A stretch of 64,000 nucleotides of DNA from Acanthosepion pharaonis (Eukaryota > Mollusca > Cephalopoda > Sepiida > Sepiidae), in assembly GCA_903632075.3 (NCBI GenBank), contig CAHIKZ030002034.1, positions 186,001-250,000 of the forward strand, read 5' to 3'. The notes beneath the pieces were generated by a model. It worked only from the letters and a program-made list of their open reading frames with translations, did no database searches and had not been told where the DNA came from. Made by a program: the position numbers and the translations under genes. This document shows, piece after piece, positions 35,861 to 49,273 of this stretch; positions within the stretch are counted from its first letter, which is position 1; each line of letters starts with the position of its first letter.

Positions 35861-38800
35861 TTGTCTATTCACTGAACGCGTTCTCTGTCTGCATCTATAT
35901 CTCCTTTACTTTTCCCATTTCTATTTTGGTACCTATCGCTTCGATAACGGCAAGATTTCAAGTGTAAAAATTGTTTGTTCATTTATTGCTAAATACAGGA
36001 GGGGTAATAAAAATGTCTTCAAAGGCCCAGTTTTTTACTCTTTTTCCTGTTAGCCAGGGGTTGTTGCCAGATAAAAAAGGAAATTAGCCACACAGATGAC
36101 CATTTCAATTTCATTTTCAAATTATGTCTGTATATATATTTTAAAATTCAATGATAAACCTAAAATATTTCTAAAAAAATTTTAAAAAGTGATATTTATC
36201 AAAATCACTCGTACGATATTGTGAAAAAAAAGTAAATGATTGATTTAATTCTTCGAACCAACAAAACAAAATTTTCATCAAACTTTTATGTCTTTTTCGC
36301 TGGTTACATACGAACAATAAGCAATACCAACGAGGAAGTTTCGATCCCAAATGGTAATCTCAAAAAAATCCTTTCTGTAGGTTCAAAAATTCAATATTTA
36401 CGCTTGCGGCTTGATATTTCGTTTATTTACATTTTTGCAAGTATTTTGAAACAACGAAAAATATTTCTTTCTTTCAATTAATTCACCCTTTAAATCTCAA
36501 TTCAATCATCGAGTACTTTACGTCCAAGAGGAATATGGAAGAACAACAAAAAAGAATTATTTTGGAGAGAAAAAAAATGAAATGATGAATTTTTACGAAT
36601 GTAATCAATAATTTTTTTTTTTTTTTTTTTTTTTTATTTAGAAAAAGTAAAGTGGAAACTGGAAATTAAAGTTTAAAAAAAAGAAGGATTTTCTTTTCAT
36701 TTTCATGATTTATTTCAATTGAAAATGAAAGTTATTTTTTCCTAAAATCGATTTGTGGTAAAACAGAAAAACACTGATCACCAACCAAACTGAACTCTTA
36801 AAAAATAATTTATCAGTAAAAATTATTTGAATGATTTTAATTTTTAAATTATTTTTTCCGTAATCGCAAAGTGTTTTAAACTCCGTTCTAATAAAAACTC
36901 AAATTTTTAAAACTAAATTTTTATTTTACATAAAGTAAAAAAACACGTATTACGTTGTGTTTGATGTCAATGACTTTGAGATTTATTTATTTTATTTTTA
37001 ACAATCTTTTACTGCCATTCATAAACAATACGCACCTTCTAGAAATTTAGAGTTTCTACTTTCTATCACCATCTCTAAAATCTAAATGTAACTCAAACTG
37101 TCAAACCTTTTATGATCAGATAAAAATAAATAAAGACAGTTCACAACTTGAATGTGACGACGTAAAAAAAGTTGAATAATTTGAAATGTAGATTTTCAGG
37201 AAATAATTCAAAAAAGGAAAAAAATCATTCAAAACAGGATTTCTTTCGAATAGAATAAGAAAATATTTTGTTACGTAATAAATTCAACTACAGCAAGTTT
37301 ACTTTCTTGTCCATTACACAGGAAAACACTTTTTTAAGTGAAATAGAAAGATAATTTACATTTTTTTGTGTTTTAGTTTTCTACAAATATCAAGAATTCA
37401 GCAGGTTATGTCAAATTAACAAGTACAAAGACAATACTAATTACTAAAATCTAAAAAAATATATATCGTAATCCACTATTTACACTACATTACAAGTAAA
37501 ATAATTCAAACAGTAGGGAAAACATAGTGTCGAATAAAAATCAGATTTGATTTTAAAATAATAAACCTGAATTTAACTATTCAGTTTGTTGAATTGTACA
37601 GTTTGCATACATTATATGCAGGTTTCTACGAAGTAAAGGTCTTCTTTTTTTAAGAAGAAATTTCCGAACCTTGCTTTGTTTGTTTTTTTGTTACATATCA
37701 TATAAAACTTTAAATTCTAGAGAATTAGATAAGAGATTAAATTAAATTAAATACTTACTTTAAAGAAGTCTGAAATCATTGAAGACACTTTTTCCTCTTT
37801 CCTTTTTTCACAATTATTTCCTGACAAGTATCGACAGTAAACAGCTGCAACCAGCCATTTTTGCTCCATGTAAACACAAAACCTGTAAATCCATTTCAAT
37901 CAGTGTTTTTCCGTCTTTAAATAGCTTCACTTTTTTAGTCTCTTAGTCTAAAGAGTTGACATTTCATACAATCTGCTAAATAATCCAGGCTTCCAGTAAT
38001 TGTTCTTTTCTTCGTTATCCTTCAAAGCCAAAAAGTACAGTGTTTTTCTTTTTTTTTAATGTATATACACAAGTGCGTGTTCTTCCTCTCCTCTTTCTGC
38101 CCTCTAATAGAATCGCTTTCCTTGTAGTGACATTAATAGAGGGTAAAGGGTAACCCAAAATTAAGTATGAAAGCTACTAAGAGCTATAAGAAACATTTCA
38201 TTTCACACTGTGTACGCGACTATAAAAAGAAGAGGGAGGTCTTTTCTTTCCTGTTGGTCGACACTCTTAGTCTTAGATTATTTTTTTTACTTGAAATGTT
38301 ATTGCGTGAATTGTTTACAATATTTGTACGATATTATTTACATTACCGATACACATGTCTCTGAGAAATGTAATGTGTGATCGCATGCATAACACCACAC
38401 CACAATATGTCATTATTGCCAAATAATGTTCATATCTGACATAAACATCACCTATTCATTCATTAACACATAAGATGCACAGGAGAGCATCTCTCTCTCT
38501 ATATATATATATATCTTAATCTATCTATGTATGTACAAGTCTGGCCAGGTTTTGTTGTACCTGTAAAATTATCTTTCCATTTGCAAAGTTGAAGAAAAAT
38601 ATTCATTTTATTTTTGTTAATAAAATTATTGATTACTTTCTGAAACATAAAGGTAGTTTTATTTTTGTTTACTACAATTTTTAAAAAAATTCTATGCAAA
38701 TTTTGTTTGTTTTTAAAGCTATATCTTAGTTTTTAACTTTACACATTTCAGACAAGTTTAGTACAAGGCTATGTCATGTGAGACTCTGCATAGTAGCTAT

Positions 38801-41800
38801 TGACAAATTTCTATATATCTGGTATCTAAGTTTATTTTCTAAAGTCTATTTATTACATTTTTATTATTGAGTAACAAGTATTTATGTATATATGCACCAT
38901 GGTACTTCACTCCTACCAGGATTGCTCTTTTTATCATGGAATAATGTATTCAATTTGCGCTGAGTTTTCTTGTAGTGAAACTATACCAAGCTTAGTAAAT
39001 AACTTCACTGCTGCAATTTCTTGCACTTCAAATTGAACGAGCATCTCCAAAAGTCAACTATGAAAAAGTCTTTATGCAGCAAAATTCATGTTAATTTGGT
39101 AGTAAGTATCCTTATCTCTTATTTAGGCAATTTAGCTTCAGTTCACCACTAGCAAAGCTTAATGAATTTCAATCAGACTTTTACTTCTATGTGTATACAG
39201 AAGACATAGTAAAGTCATCCACAAATTCACTGTGATTTCATCTAAAATATTTGCATCAAACAAACCAAAAATGGAACAAAGAATCTGAAAGCTACAATCA
39301 AGTTTTAATGAAATTATGCTTTTTTATCATTAGTTGAAATCTTAGTTTATGTATGTTGCATGTCAAGGTCTTGCAGTGCAATCTTTTTGTTCAACATTTT
39401 ATCTAAACATTCACATTTACTATTTGTTTTTATTTCAATCAATCCATTCTACAGATATAAGTTCTGTAGTCTGGCTTTCTTTTAATTTAACCAACATTTG
39501 ATCAAAAAATTTTATTCACATTCATTATTTATTTAATATACAGTACATGTAGCATCTGACCAAATGGCTAAATCCAATCTGGAACCAAGGAGATCAAACT
39601 TGGAATTATAAAACCTAATTTCACTTTTCTATATAAATGATTGGCTTCACTCTCTTTGTGGAGACCAAAAACACACTAATTATATAGGTCAAATGCAACC
39701 TTCATGGGAGGATTATTCAATCAGGACACCAACTAATATATTTGCATTTTCTAGTATACCTTTTTGCTTTTGATATAATAATCCTGCTTTTAATAGCTAA
39801 TTTTTTGGAGGAGAATTGATATTCCACAGTAACTGTGCTGAAAATAGAAGCATACAACAAACCTAAGAAACTATGGTTTTAATATGCCACCCTCAAAACA
39901 ATATAACCCAAGATCTGATGGTAAGTAGACAGTTCAATCAAAATGATAAAAGGTTTTATAAAGAAAGCACAAGCTAGAAGAGAGAATTTTGATAACAGTT
40001 TTATGATTTGTAGGACTTCTCCCCTGTAGTGTTGATTGTCACTAACTTTTAAGGAGGAGCTTTTCCCATCAAAAATAGCAACCAATGTCAAAACCATGAA
40101 AAAAATACCATCAACACGACCAGGACAACCACACCTCAGCTTCCTGTCATTGACATGTCCAGTCCAACCACCCTTCAATTACCAGACCATCTAACCCACG
40201 GCCATTCAGGTCTGCATTGTAAATAAATTTTGTAGTAATCTTAAATATCCTTCTTCTGTTGTCCATTTTGTTTCACCTTTCAGATTTCATGTCTTTAATT
40301 TAAAAATGTTAGTGGTCCTCTTGTGAACTCATACTGATTTGGGGCACTCGGGCCATTTCATATCATACCCCCCACTCCAGGGAGTCCACTACAGGCTCTT
40401 GCTTAAACCTTTGAATTTCAAAAATATTTTTGTACATTTCGATTTGAGAGCTGCATTTGTTTTTCATTCAGAACCAATCAAATGATTTCCCTCCAAATTC
40501 TGAGAAGTGAATCCTATCTGGATGAATAAATAGAGGGCCAGGAATTGAATTCGAGTAGACAAAAATTTTTCAGCTAGTATTGTTTACCTTTTCTGAGGAC
40601 CTTATGCAACATTGTAATATTTATTGTAGAAAAGGAATATTTCACTTGCATTATTTTTACATACATGTTATTGGCCATCTTTTGCCACCCAAAGCACTTA
40701 ATTTGTGTAATTCTTTCATTTTTAGGTGTTAACAATAAATTTATTGTCTGTTTTTAAATTTGGCTTGTGTTGTCTGCCTTTGTTGGGTGCCCTTATAAAT
40801 TAAATGTTACCTTAAGTGTTTGTTTGGACTATTTTTTCGTAGGTTTTTTTTATCAAATAAAAAATCCTTTACTGTTTGTGTTAAAGAATTGGAGTTCCAA
40901 CAGGGTACAAGACAAGAAAAATATTAAACATCTCAAAACTCTTCAAGATATCCACCATAATTTTTTTTCTGGTGGCTGTATAGGCGGGTTTTCAAGCATA
41001 GGTAAAAGCTTAGGTGAAAGCCAGTATTTAAAATACTGATTTTCATGACATGTAGGCCTCCCAATTTCAGGAACTGGTATAACAGCATCTTCCTCTCCTA
41101 ACTTACTTTTTATTAAACTGAACTTTAAATGTATCCATAATAGAATCACATAATAGAATATGTACAAAATGGGTACTGTGAAGTACAGCCTTTCTTCCAT
41201 TGGTTTCTGTGGATTCTTTGAAGAATTTGATTCTGCAACTGCTTGACAAGCTGTGCATTTCAGATGTAAACTGAAATTCTGGTGTCTGACAAAAGCAGAG
41301 ACAATATTTTGCTGACAAAACTGTTTTACACTTTTATATTCAAGTTGGAATAAAGTTGATTATTTTTAATTGTAACAAGCAATTACTTTTGCCTTTGTTT
41401 CTTTGCATCCAAAGATGGACTCCAGCAAAAAAATGCTGTGGAAGTTGTGATCATTGTGGCATGCTGACCAAAATTCAATTAAATTCGTAATTTGCTGCTG
41501 GTTTTCAGAAAAAAAAAATCATTGACATTCTACCCAATATTGTACTTTACCAAATACAAAAGAAACAGACTTTGGTAAAATTAAGAACCTATCTCCCTAA
41601 AAGTCTCTATAGATATTTTTGTCCATTCAAATAAAACTGTTTTCAGAGATGTTAAATAAGATTAGTCCTAATAATAAGACATTCTGTGAAGATCAAACAT
41701 TGGCTAGACTAGATTGGTAACCATAGGAACCCAAATATATACTGAATAGGAAATAGTGAATATTATTTAAGAAACACAACTAAGTTTTACAGTGTTTTGA

Positions 41801-43977
41801 TAAAAATGACCAGCTGAAATTGCAAATGAACCAGTTTTAAGCTATTTCACCTCTTTTTAGAAAAAAGTTATGCTTTCAAAAGGGAATTAAGGAAATTAGT
41901 CATCTAAGACAATTAGGCAAATAATTTAATAATTTTAAATTTCAAACAATCTTATTTTAAAATTATTTTAATCAAATTAATTCAAATGCATCTATATTAA
42001 TATGAATTTCAAAATGTACTACACTTAAACCATTAAATACTGAAATATTCTGGAGAAAAAATTATAAATCTCACATAAAAAATATTTTTCTAACAAAGAT
42101 AAATAATAAAACATGCACTTCAAAGTTTAGAATTAACATTAGATTTATTGAAAAAAGATATACATTTCAAATCAAAATACATTTCATAATCATAAGGAAT
42201 TTATGTATATATAGAAATTTAAGAAACATTCGATTAAAGGATGCCAAAAATATAATCAATTCTGTTATGCTTTTCATAACATTTGACATATAATTAAATA
42301 TACAATAAACAATAAAAGAACAGCAGCACTAAATTTTAGCTTTCTTTTTCTGGATAAAAAAGGCACAAAGTTAACAAGGTAAAATTGTATGTGTATGCTC
42401 ACATGCCCACACATATATATATATAAAACACCACCACTGTAAAGGCAGCTGAGTTCTTATAACTCCTCCTCTCAAAATGTAAATGAAAACAAATTTTAAA
42501 ATGAAGGCTTCATTTTCAGACAAGCTTCAGTTATACTTGTTAGAGAACAATGGACTTTTTCTTTCATTTTGATTAATTATTAGGAAATGTTTATAAAATA
42601 AAAATCATTAAAAATTTATTTGGAGTTTTTTTTCATCTTAAAATTATAATCTGCAGAATGACTTTATAGACATCCTGTGTGCGCACACACACACACACCA
42701 CAAATATATGGATGGATATATATGGATACATATAGATAAGTAAATTTCATAACATAGTTTGATGTGATTTTTTAAAATCCTTTTTTCAATGTTTTAATGA
42801 TGTTAAACCACTTTAAATGCATATTAATAATTTACAGGTAAAGAAAATTCATGGCATATGTTGATATTAAATATTAACAATCTCCAAATTTAACAAAATA
42901 ATCAGTAGAATTATTGCATCCTTTTCAGATGGAAGAGAAAATTTGATAAAGGACACAAATTTTTAACAAAATTCAAATGATCTTTCTTATTGTAATTTCA
43001 TTACAATTCTAATTTAATCATGTAATAATTTGAAAAAATCCTTATTCATTTCAGGTAAACTTTATTTCTCAGAGCAGTTAAATATACCATTTTAAAATGT
43101 TAGAAAAAATTAATGCTGATCATTTTAAGAATGCAATAAATTCTAGGCAAAGTTTAACAAATGTACTTGTAAAATAAGGATGTGTTAAAAGAACAGTTTT
43201 TCTTCACATCACTATTAATGTATACTCCCATGGTAATTTTTAGTGTTTTAAAAAGCTATTTTAATTAAGCCCAAACATGTGAAACTGGATTTATACATAT
43301 TCTTTTTTCTCAAGAATTGAGAAGAAAGCTTAAATAAAAATAATTGCCCATTTTATGATCAACATATAATACTACCTTGATCACCCTCACCTACACTTTG
43401 GAAAAGTAAAACAAGAAGTAATCTGAGATGAAAATATGTCTAGAAAATGCTTTTTTACAAAATTTATTAGTTACTTGTTGCTGCGTGTTTAATTTTTTTT
43501 GTCCAGACATTATTATAAATTTATGAATCTTTATTGCACCGTAGTTAGTTTTATAATCTTGTAAATATAAAATTATTCATGTACATAAACAATATAATAA
43601 GTAATGTTTAATATTTTTATTGTCATTAAGAAAATGTGTAAGTTGTTTCATATGTTTGGTTTTATTAAAATTATAAAAAAACGTTCATTTTGAGTTTAGT
43701 GGAAAAAAAGAGAACTAAAAAGAAATTATGACGTGATTATTTTTAATCCAGATTGCAATAAGTATATTTTCTATGTAAGATGCAGTGGTATCACTAATTG
43801 TATTGGTAAATAGCTTTGACACTCATATCAAGGATTACAAGAAAGAAAAAATATATTAGATGAAATATATACCAAATGATGATAAGAACATGCATCAGCT
43901 GGGACATATTAAAGAAAGTAATGATGGTAATGATACTAGTCTGAACTTTTGATTATATTGATTCACTCATGAATATA
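35861..43977. other. Long AT-rich stretch without a supported gene
   Basis: I see no protein family, RNA gene or well-bounded element in 8 kb. Contents include a T-run at 36612-36635, a (TA)n tract at 38499-38513 and (AC)n at 42684-42699. Open frames up to 99 codons (39879-40178 minus) lack motifs. Confidence 0.5.
36612..36635. repeat. Poly(T) tract, 24 bp
   Basis: Uninterrupted T-run. It could be the remnant of a retroposon poly(A) tail on the minus strand, but no body is recognisable. Confidence 0.9.
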
Positions 43978-44436
43978 CAGTAGTCCACCACTATTAGGTG
44001 AACCAGTTTACCGCGGTGCCCGGTGTACCGTGGGTGAGTGGTGGACTTCAAGATTTTGCTCTCGTACTCTCAATATCACTCACTTTTTTAGAAATTCCAT
44101 GCTATTTTACCAATTTCTGGGTCGTCATCTTCTTCATGATAAACAGAACAAACAGCGATCATCAGGTGGGTCTTAATTTGTTTTAATAATTACACCCACC
44201 CCCGCTTTTCACACGTTTTACCTTGATTTTGATGATCAAACTGCCCAAATTTTGTGAAATTTTAACACCTTGGCTGTTTCACACTTAATCAAATGTTCAA
44301 TTTGACTGTCCAACAGTAGACATTATTAATGAGAGATTCTTAACTCTCATAAATAAACAAATATAAATAGCACATAGTAATGAGGAGTTGCAATCAGGAA
44401 TTCCCGGGAAATTGCAACCCCTAGTAGTTATACAAA

Positions 44437-45125
44437 ATGTCTAAGCATAAAGTGTATACGGTAAAGGAAAAACTGCTTTTGATAGATAGGTTAAGGAATG
44501 GTGAAATGAAGACAAAGATCAGCAGGAATACAGAGGTACCTGAATTCACTCTCAGAGGTTGGATGAAGGAGGAGACCAAGCTGCAAGAGTTCAGAGACTG
44601 TCCATGTGTCAGAAGGACTGTGTAGAAAGAAGGCCTGGACAGCCAATGATGAACTGCTGGACAAGGCTATGCTTACCTGGTTTATGAAAGAGCAGAGTCA
44701 GGGAACTCCTCTGTCAGGTCCCATCATGAGGCACCAGGCAGAAAAGTTTCACCACCAGCTCCATGGAGCTGAGGGTGAGGGAGACTTCATTGTCAGCAAA
44801 GGGTGGTTCCAGTGTCTCTAGAAAAGGCACAGCATAGGATCAGTGAAGATCCAAGGGGAGATGTCAGCCAACACAGCAGCCCAGCCCAGCTGAAGGAGTT
44901 CCTGGAGGAGAAGACCCTGACCAAGGAGCAGATCTACAATGCCGATGAGACAGACCTCTTCTACAAGATGCTCCCTGACAGAACCCTGGCTGTGAAGGAT
45001 GACATCCACAAGACCGAGGGCTTTAAGCAGGCGTAGAACCATGAATCAGCAGCACCACCAGCAAAGAGCCATACTGATGCAGTAGAGCACTTCCAATGGC
45101 TCATTGAGTATGTGGGAGGGCAGCA
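44437..45125 (+). pseudogene. Tigger/jerky-like transposase relic (CENP-B-type HTH, partial DDE)
   Basis: The frame opens with ATG (MSKHKVYTVKEKLLLIDRL), the first helix-turn-helix of CENP-B/pogo proteins, continuing to PEFTLRGWMKE. After a stop near 44623 and a frame change, KAWTANDELLDKAMLTWF and PLSGPIMRHQAEKFHHQL give the second DNA-binding helix set. FIVSKGWFQ follows, then, in another frame, LTKEQIYNADETDLFYKMLP, which carries the first catalytic aspartate of the DDE nuclease. The polypeptide breaks off just after DDIHKTEGFKQA, and the remainder of the catalytic domain is gone. HTDAVEHFQWLIEYV is a C-terminal scrap. The protein cannot be an active transposase; its DNA-binding part alone is nearly intact but split by frameshifts. 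Confidence 0.8.
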
Positions 45126-45500
45126 GAACAAGGAACCACCCTACACCTGAGAAACCTTTTCAGGAGGACCCAACTGAGAGCTAGGAAGAGCAGGGTGCAG
45201 AAGTTCACTGACTTTTTTATTAAACATTGAGTTGATGGACATTTTATTAATATAAATGTATTTTTTTATTTATTTATATAACTATTGTGCTTATTGTCTG
45301 ATTTTATATGTATAGCAAATGTGATATTTGTGGAAATAAATTTAATTTCTTATACTTCATGCTTTCCATGTTTGCCATTTCCTTTTACAACACTGGACTA
45401 CTTTTCAAACTGGACCATAATGCATTGATAGAGGAAATACTTTTGAGAGCAGTTAACATTTATTGTATAAAAAATCTGTTGTAAAACACTGAAATCAGTT

Positions 45501-45950
45501 GAAATTTCGAGTAATTTGCTTTTTAAGCCCCGTGCTAAGTATCTAATAAAAATTTCCCAATATTTATATATAAATTTACATGCTTAATTCGAAAATAACA
45601 TAGGTAGATTTTATTAAAATTTCTATTTGGAGTTATTGACAATAAAAGTTTGGAGTAATTTGTGTTGCATCAGCCATTACTGGCATTGTTTGCATATTTG
45701 CTGCAGAATAGACATTTACTTGTCTCAATTATTGCACACACACTGATGCAAACAATGCCATACAGTAGCCGACATATGACACAAATGAGTCCAAACTTTT
45801 ATTGTTGATAACTCCAAAATGGTAGATTTTATAAAATTTTTTGTTATTTTCGAATTAGGCATGTAAATTTAGAATAAAAAAAATAACTGTTTGGGAAATG
45901 TTTATTAAATACTTAGCATAGGGCTTAAAAAGTAAATTACCCGAAATTTC
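45501..45950. mobile_element. Foldback element D5, 450 bp, nested in the Tigger element
   Basis: Near-complete palindrome. The left edge is GAAATTTCGAGTAATTTGC and the inverted right edge GAAATTTCGGGTAATTTAC. Inner pairs include GCATGCCTAATTCG-like words, AACTTTTATTGTTGATAACTC and CATTGTTTGCAT facing ATGCAAACAATG near the centre. It shares CTTTTTAAGCCCCGTGCTAA and similar words with the 23.5-23.8 kb arms. It has no unique core. Confidence 0.8.
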
Positions 45951-46135
45951 TTATGGAATCATTGTCAGAAATTAGTATAATTTTTTGAGGTTCTTTTCAA
46001 GCTATTATCTATGATATATATTATGAGATAGGGCAAATAAGGCCCAAAAATCAGGTAGGTATTCAACCTCCTATTATCGACCCCACCCCACATCTACCGC
46101 AATTCACTTGCAGCGCGGGTCGATCATCTACTGTA

Positions 46136-47330
46136 TAAAGAACTATTTTTTATCAGACTAAGTCATTGTATCAGATTTATCTATTTTACATTGAATGTAC
46201 ATTGAATGTACTGTATCAAGGGAGACAACCTATACAGAACGTGCAAAGTTTTCTTGTGATTTTCAAGTAAACCAGACCACAAAAGAAATTTAAATGGATC
46301 AATCTTTAAGCACACTGTATGAAAATGGCTTACCCACTTATTATATAAATGTAATTCTTCTAGCAAGAATTGTCAGTATATGCCCCAGGAAACCGGATTT
46401 GAGAGTTAACACAATTTATTAATATTATTGCTGTAGCAATAAATTTCAAGTTCAATACTTTAAAACATTCAATATCTCATTGCCAGATTTGTTAAGTTTT
46501 TAATACTCACAAAATCCATCAGCACTTATTTTTAAAGGGAAGTAATTAGCATTTGTTCATTGCACTCTTTTTAACATAATTTCAAGAAAAGACTGCGCTA
46601 AATAACTCAGTTAAGCAGTAAGGGTTATTTTTTTAGAACAAAAATGTATAATTAACAATATTTATATTCATATTTACTAATCTCAAATAAAAGACAATTT
46701 CCTCAATTTGTTGTATGTTGTGGTACGGAACCCATAATTCCTCTTATATCACGTTTAAAATTTAGTCTTTTTTTTTTTTTTTAAAGAATCATGCACAAAA
46801 TACAGATTTCCATTGGGACAAACATCTTCTTTCAAGAACAGATCACCATCCATATTAAGGTGGAATATAATCTGCACTTAATTAAATTAAATTAATAAAC
46901 TAAGGTTTCTAAATAAAAAGAATTTTTGCATGAAAGAATAATGTATAAAAAAAGTCAACAGTCTAGATGTAGCCAGTTCACTAAGTTTGCTGATTGTGAA
47001 GGGTATAAAAAGCAAGTGTATGGACAAACTAATATTTTTCAACAAATTAGGCTATGAATGCTTTTGATAGTTTTCAATCATTCGTGAATAGATAGACTCT
47101 TAAAAAATTAGTATCCATGTAGGATGATGATTTGGAGAAACTACAAATTAGATAATAATTATTAAAGTGCTCAGAAGAGTAAGTTGAATGGTCAAAAAAA
47201 AAAAAAAAAAAGAAACAGGTTAAAAATTATGTTTTAAAATAATAAAATGAATGTAAGAACAGTTCCACACCCTATACACTCCCCGTCGATAAGAAGACAA
47301 TGTCTTCTTGTCTGAGAAATTAAATTAAAT
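46136..47330. other. AT-rich DNA, no gene seen
   Basis: A/T runs near 46768-46783 and 47194-47211. Nothing else is recognisable. Confidence 0.5.
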
Positions 47331-47344
47331 ACAAAGGTTTGTTG

Positions 47345-47830
47345 GTAAATTTTTATTTTAACACCCGAGCGCTAATATCCCTTCAATTTTTTCCAAAATT
47401 GTCTTATTTCCGTGCAAATGTATATGCTGAACTTAAATCAACAATTTTTATTAGATATTGAAGAAACCTACCTTTTTGGATGTTTAACGACCCGAAAAAA
47501 ATTTGATTTTTTCTTGGTCTTTCGTCAGCCATTACCGGCTTATTGATAAGTAATTCAGTGCTGAATTTTGTTGGTGGACGTATACAATTTGGGCCTATTT
47601 ACTTCCTTCACAGTAATTCCTTGTAGAAATTAGTACGCGCTTCCGTAAAGCGATTTTTTTTGTACTTAATTTAAGAAGAAAGTTAACTTACAAATAGATG
47701 TAAACATCGACAAATAAAAGAATAACAATGTAATTTTTTTTTTTAAGAAGAAAGTTAACTTTCAAATTAGGGTTAGGTGTTTTTTTTTCTTTTGTTATTC
47801 TTTTATTTGCCGATGTTTACATATATTTGA
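47345..47830 (+). repeat. Foldback-family repeat D6, left flank of the raftlin-like gene
   Basis: Starts TTGGTAAATTTTTATTTTAA and continues CCCGAGCGCTAATATCCCTTCA and GAAGAAACCTACCTTTTTGG. It is followed by AATTTAAGAAGAAAGTTAAC twice and a TTAGGGTTAGGTG telomere-like scrap at 47766-47778. It is a single arm in the same orientation as D7 at 50565-51085. A short hairpin pairs 47697-47727 with 47793-47821. Confidence 0.7.
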
Positions 47831-49273
47831 AACAGTAACACTAAACAGGAAGTTCTAAAAACAAAAGCGAAGGCCATATGGTAACAGATCAGGACGGTTT
47901 GGGGGCATTTATATAAGCGAGAGACACACGCATGAAGACAGGCTCGAGTATACAAATGTACTGTAAGACAGCTATCGCTAAAGAACACACCTGTGATTCC
48001 CATAAACTGAATCAAAAACTCAGACACATGCATGAGAGAGGAATTGAATGAGTCGACAGGCTGGTTATTACTTTTTTTTTTTTTTTAAACCAGGAGCGAT
48101 CGCACGATATTTTTTTTAAATGAGAGCTGAATTAAATTTCCTATGGCGAAAAGTAAGGTCATTTTCTTTTCTTTTGTTGAAGAATTTTAATTTAATTAGA
48201 TTAGGTTAGGAAATTTAAACCAATTGGAGCAAAAACATTAATAAGCTGTTATTGTTTTGGTAAAATAAAAATAAAATAAAAATTTCGATGTCGCATGTGG
48301 GCGATAAACCGTTGCTACATTCGCAAGCGTGCCCGGTAAAAACGGTAGTTGCTCCAAATATTTTATCAGGACATGGAATGACGGTAGCGAGTGAATTTTT
48401 AAGCTATTTTTAAGTTTGACTGTTTTGAGATGAATAAAGAAAGCGTGCGTGACCTCACTTGACAGTGTACAACCAATATACCAACGAGTTGTAGCAACAC
48501 CTATCTTGGTGTTGTTGATACAATAACAATACATCCTCAAACCTTTAAAAATTACAAATTAATAATTGTATAATAAATTGAGTAAAATAATTTTATATTT
48601 TTTTTTTTACAATAAGTAACTGTTCTTGATAAAAATTTATCGTTATCCCATTTTTTTTGTTTTGGTAAAACTAAAATGTGCAATTCAGTGGACATAAAGT
48701 CCTTGTATACAAGATCGAAAAAAAATTGTGTTCTTGTAACAAGGAGAAACAATTTTTATTTATTTATTTTGAAATGATTAATATGAATCCGATCGTTTTT
48801 TGAAATGATTGATTATGAATCCGATCGTTTTTTCGCACGAGTTTTGTAGTGTTTGAAGGGAGCACAAAAATAATTACATTGTTTTTATTTCCCTGATGAT
48901 TTTTAAAAAAACTTTTTAAGTAGATATATTTAGACTAGTTTTGAAATAGAATTTATAATGGATAATGGCATTTTTCTTTCAGCTGATAAAATATTTTCTA
49001 AGCGTAGCATTTAAAAAAGGTAAAATCGTAACAACAGCACCACAACACAACTGATTTTTTATGCAATTTCTTCTATCAGCATTTTAGCAATAAAAGCGGA
49101 GTGCAGATAAAAACATGATAGATTGCAAAACTTTAAACATCGAACCAATTTCTTTACCTGAGCAACAAGTTACCAATTCATCATGTGTCACATTTTTTTT
49201 GTTAACAAAACTAACAGCATGCGTCAACAAATAGTGAAAGTTGACAATAATTTTGAATTTTTAAATTCATTTT
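47831..49273. other. Spacer downstream of the raftlin-like gene
   Basis: Probably includes the 3' UTR of the minus-strand gene. Open frames at 48238-48540 and 47803-48033 show no motif. A 25-bp near-duplicate (AATGATTxATxATGAATCCGATCG) occurs in tandem at about 48773-48832. Confidence 0.45.
48884..48889 (-). promoter_or_regulatory. Candidate polyadenylation signal AATAAA for the raftlin-like gene
   Basis: First perfect AATAAA on the minus strand downstream of the stop codon, about 385 bp away. In DNA this AT-rich such a hexamer is often fortuitous. Confidence 0.3.

Larger units (their letters stand above)
43978..46133 (+). mobile_element. Tigger/pogo-type DNA transposon, internally deleted, TA target-site duplication
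   Basis: The left end is TA then CAGTAGTCCACC. The right end read backwards is TA then CAGTAGATGATCGACC. TA duplication and CAGTAG-type ends suit the pogo/Tigger branch of Tc1/mariner, and the interior encodes a matching transposase relic. Each terminus also contains its own hairpin: AGTCCACCACT at 43982-43992 pairs with 44037-44047 on the left, and ATCGACCC at 46076-46083 pairs with 46117-46124 on the right. The two ends share little beyond the outer six bases. A foldback D element is nested at 45501-45950. Confidence 0.8.

Noticed and set aside
39879..40178. 99-codon open frame on the minus strand
   Set aside because: No family resemblance and no supporting signals.
48238..48540. 100-codon open frame on the minus strand near the raftlin-like gene
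   Set aside because: No motif, no recognisable composition or splice link; length is within chance for this window.
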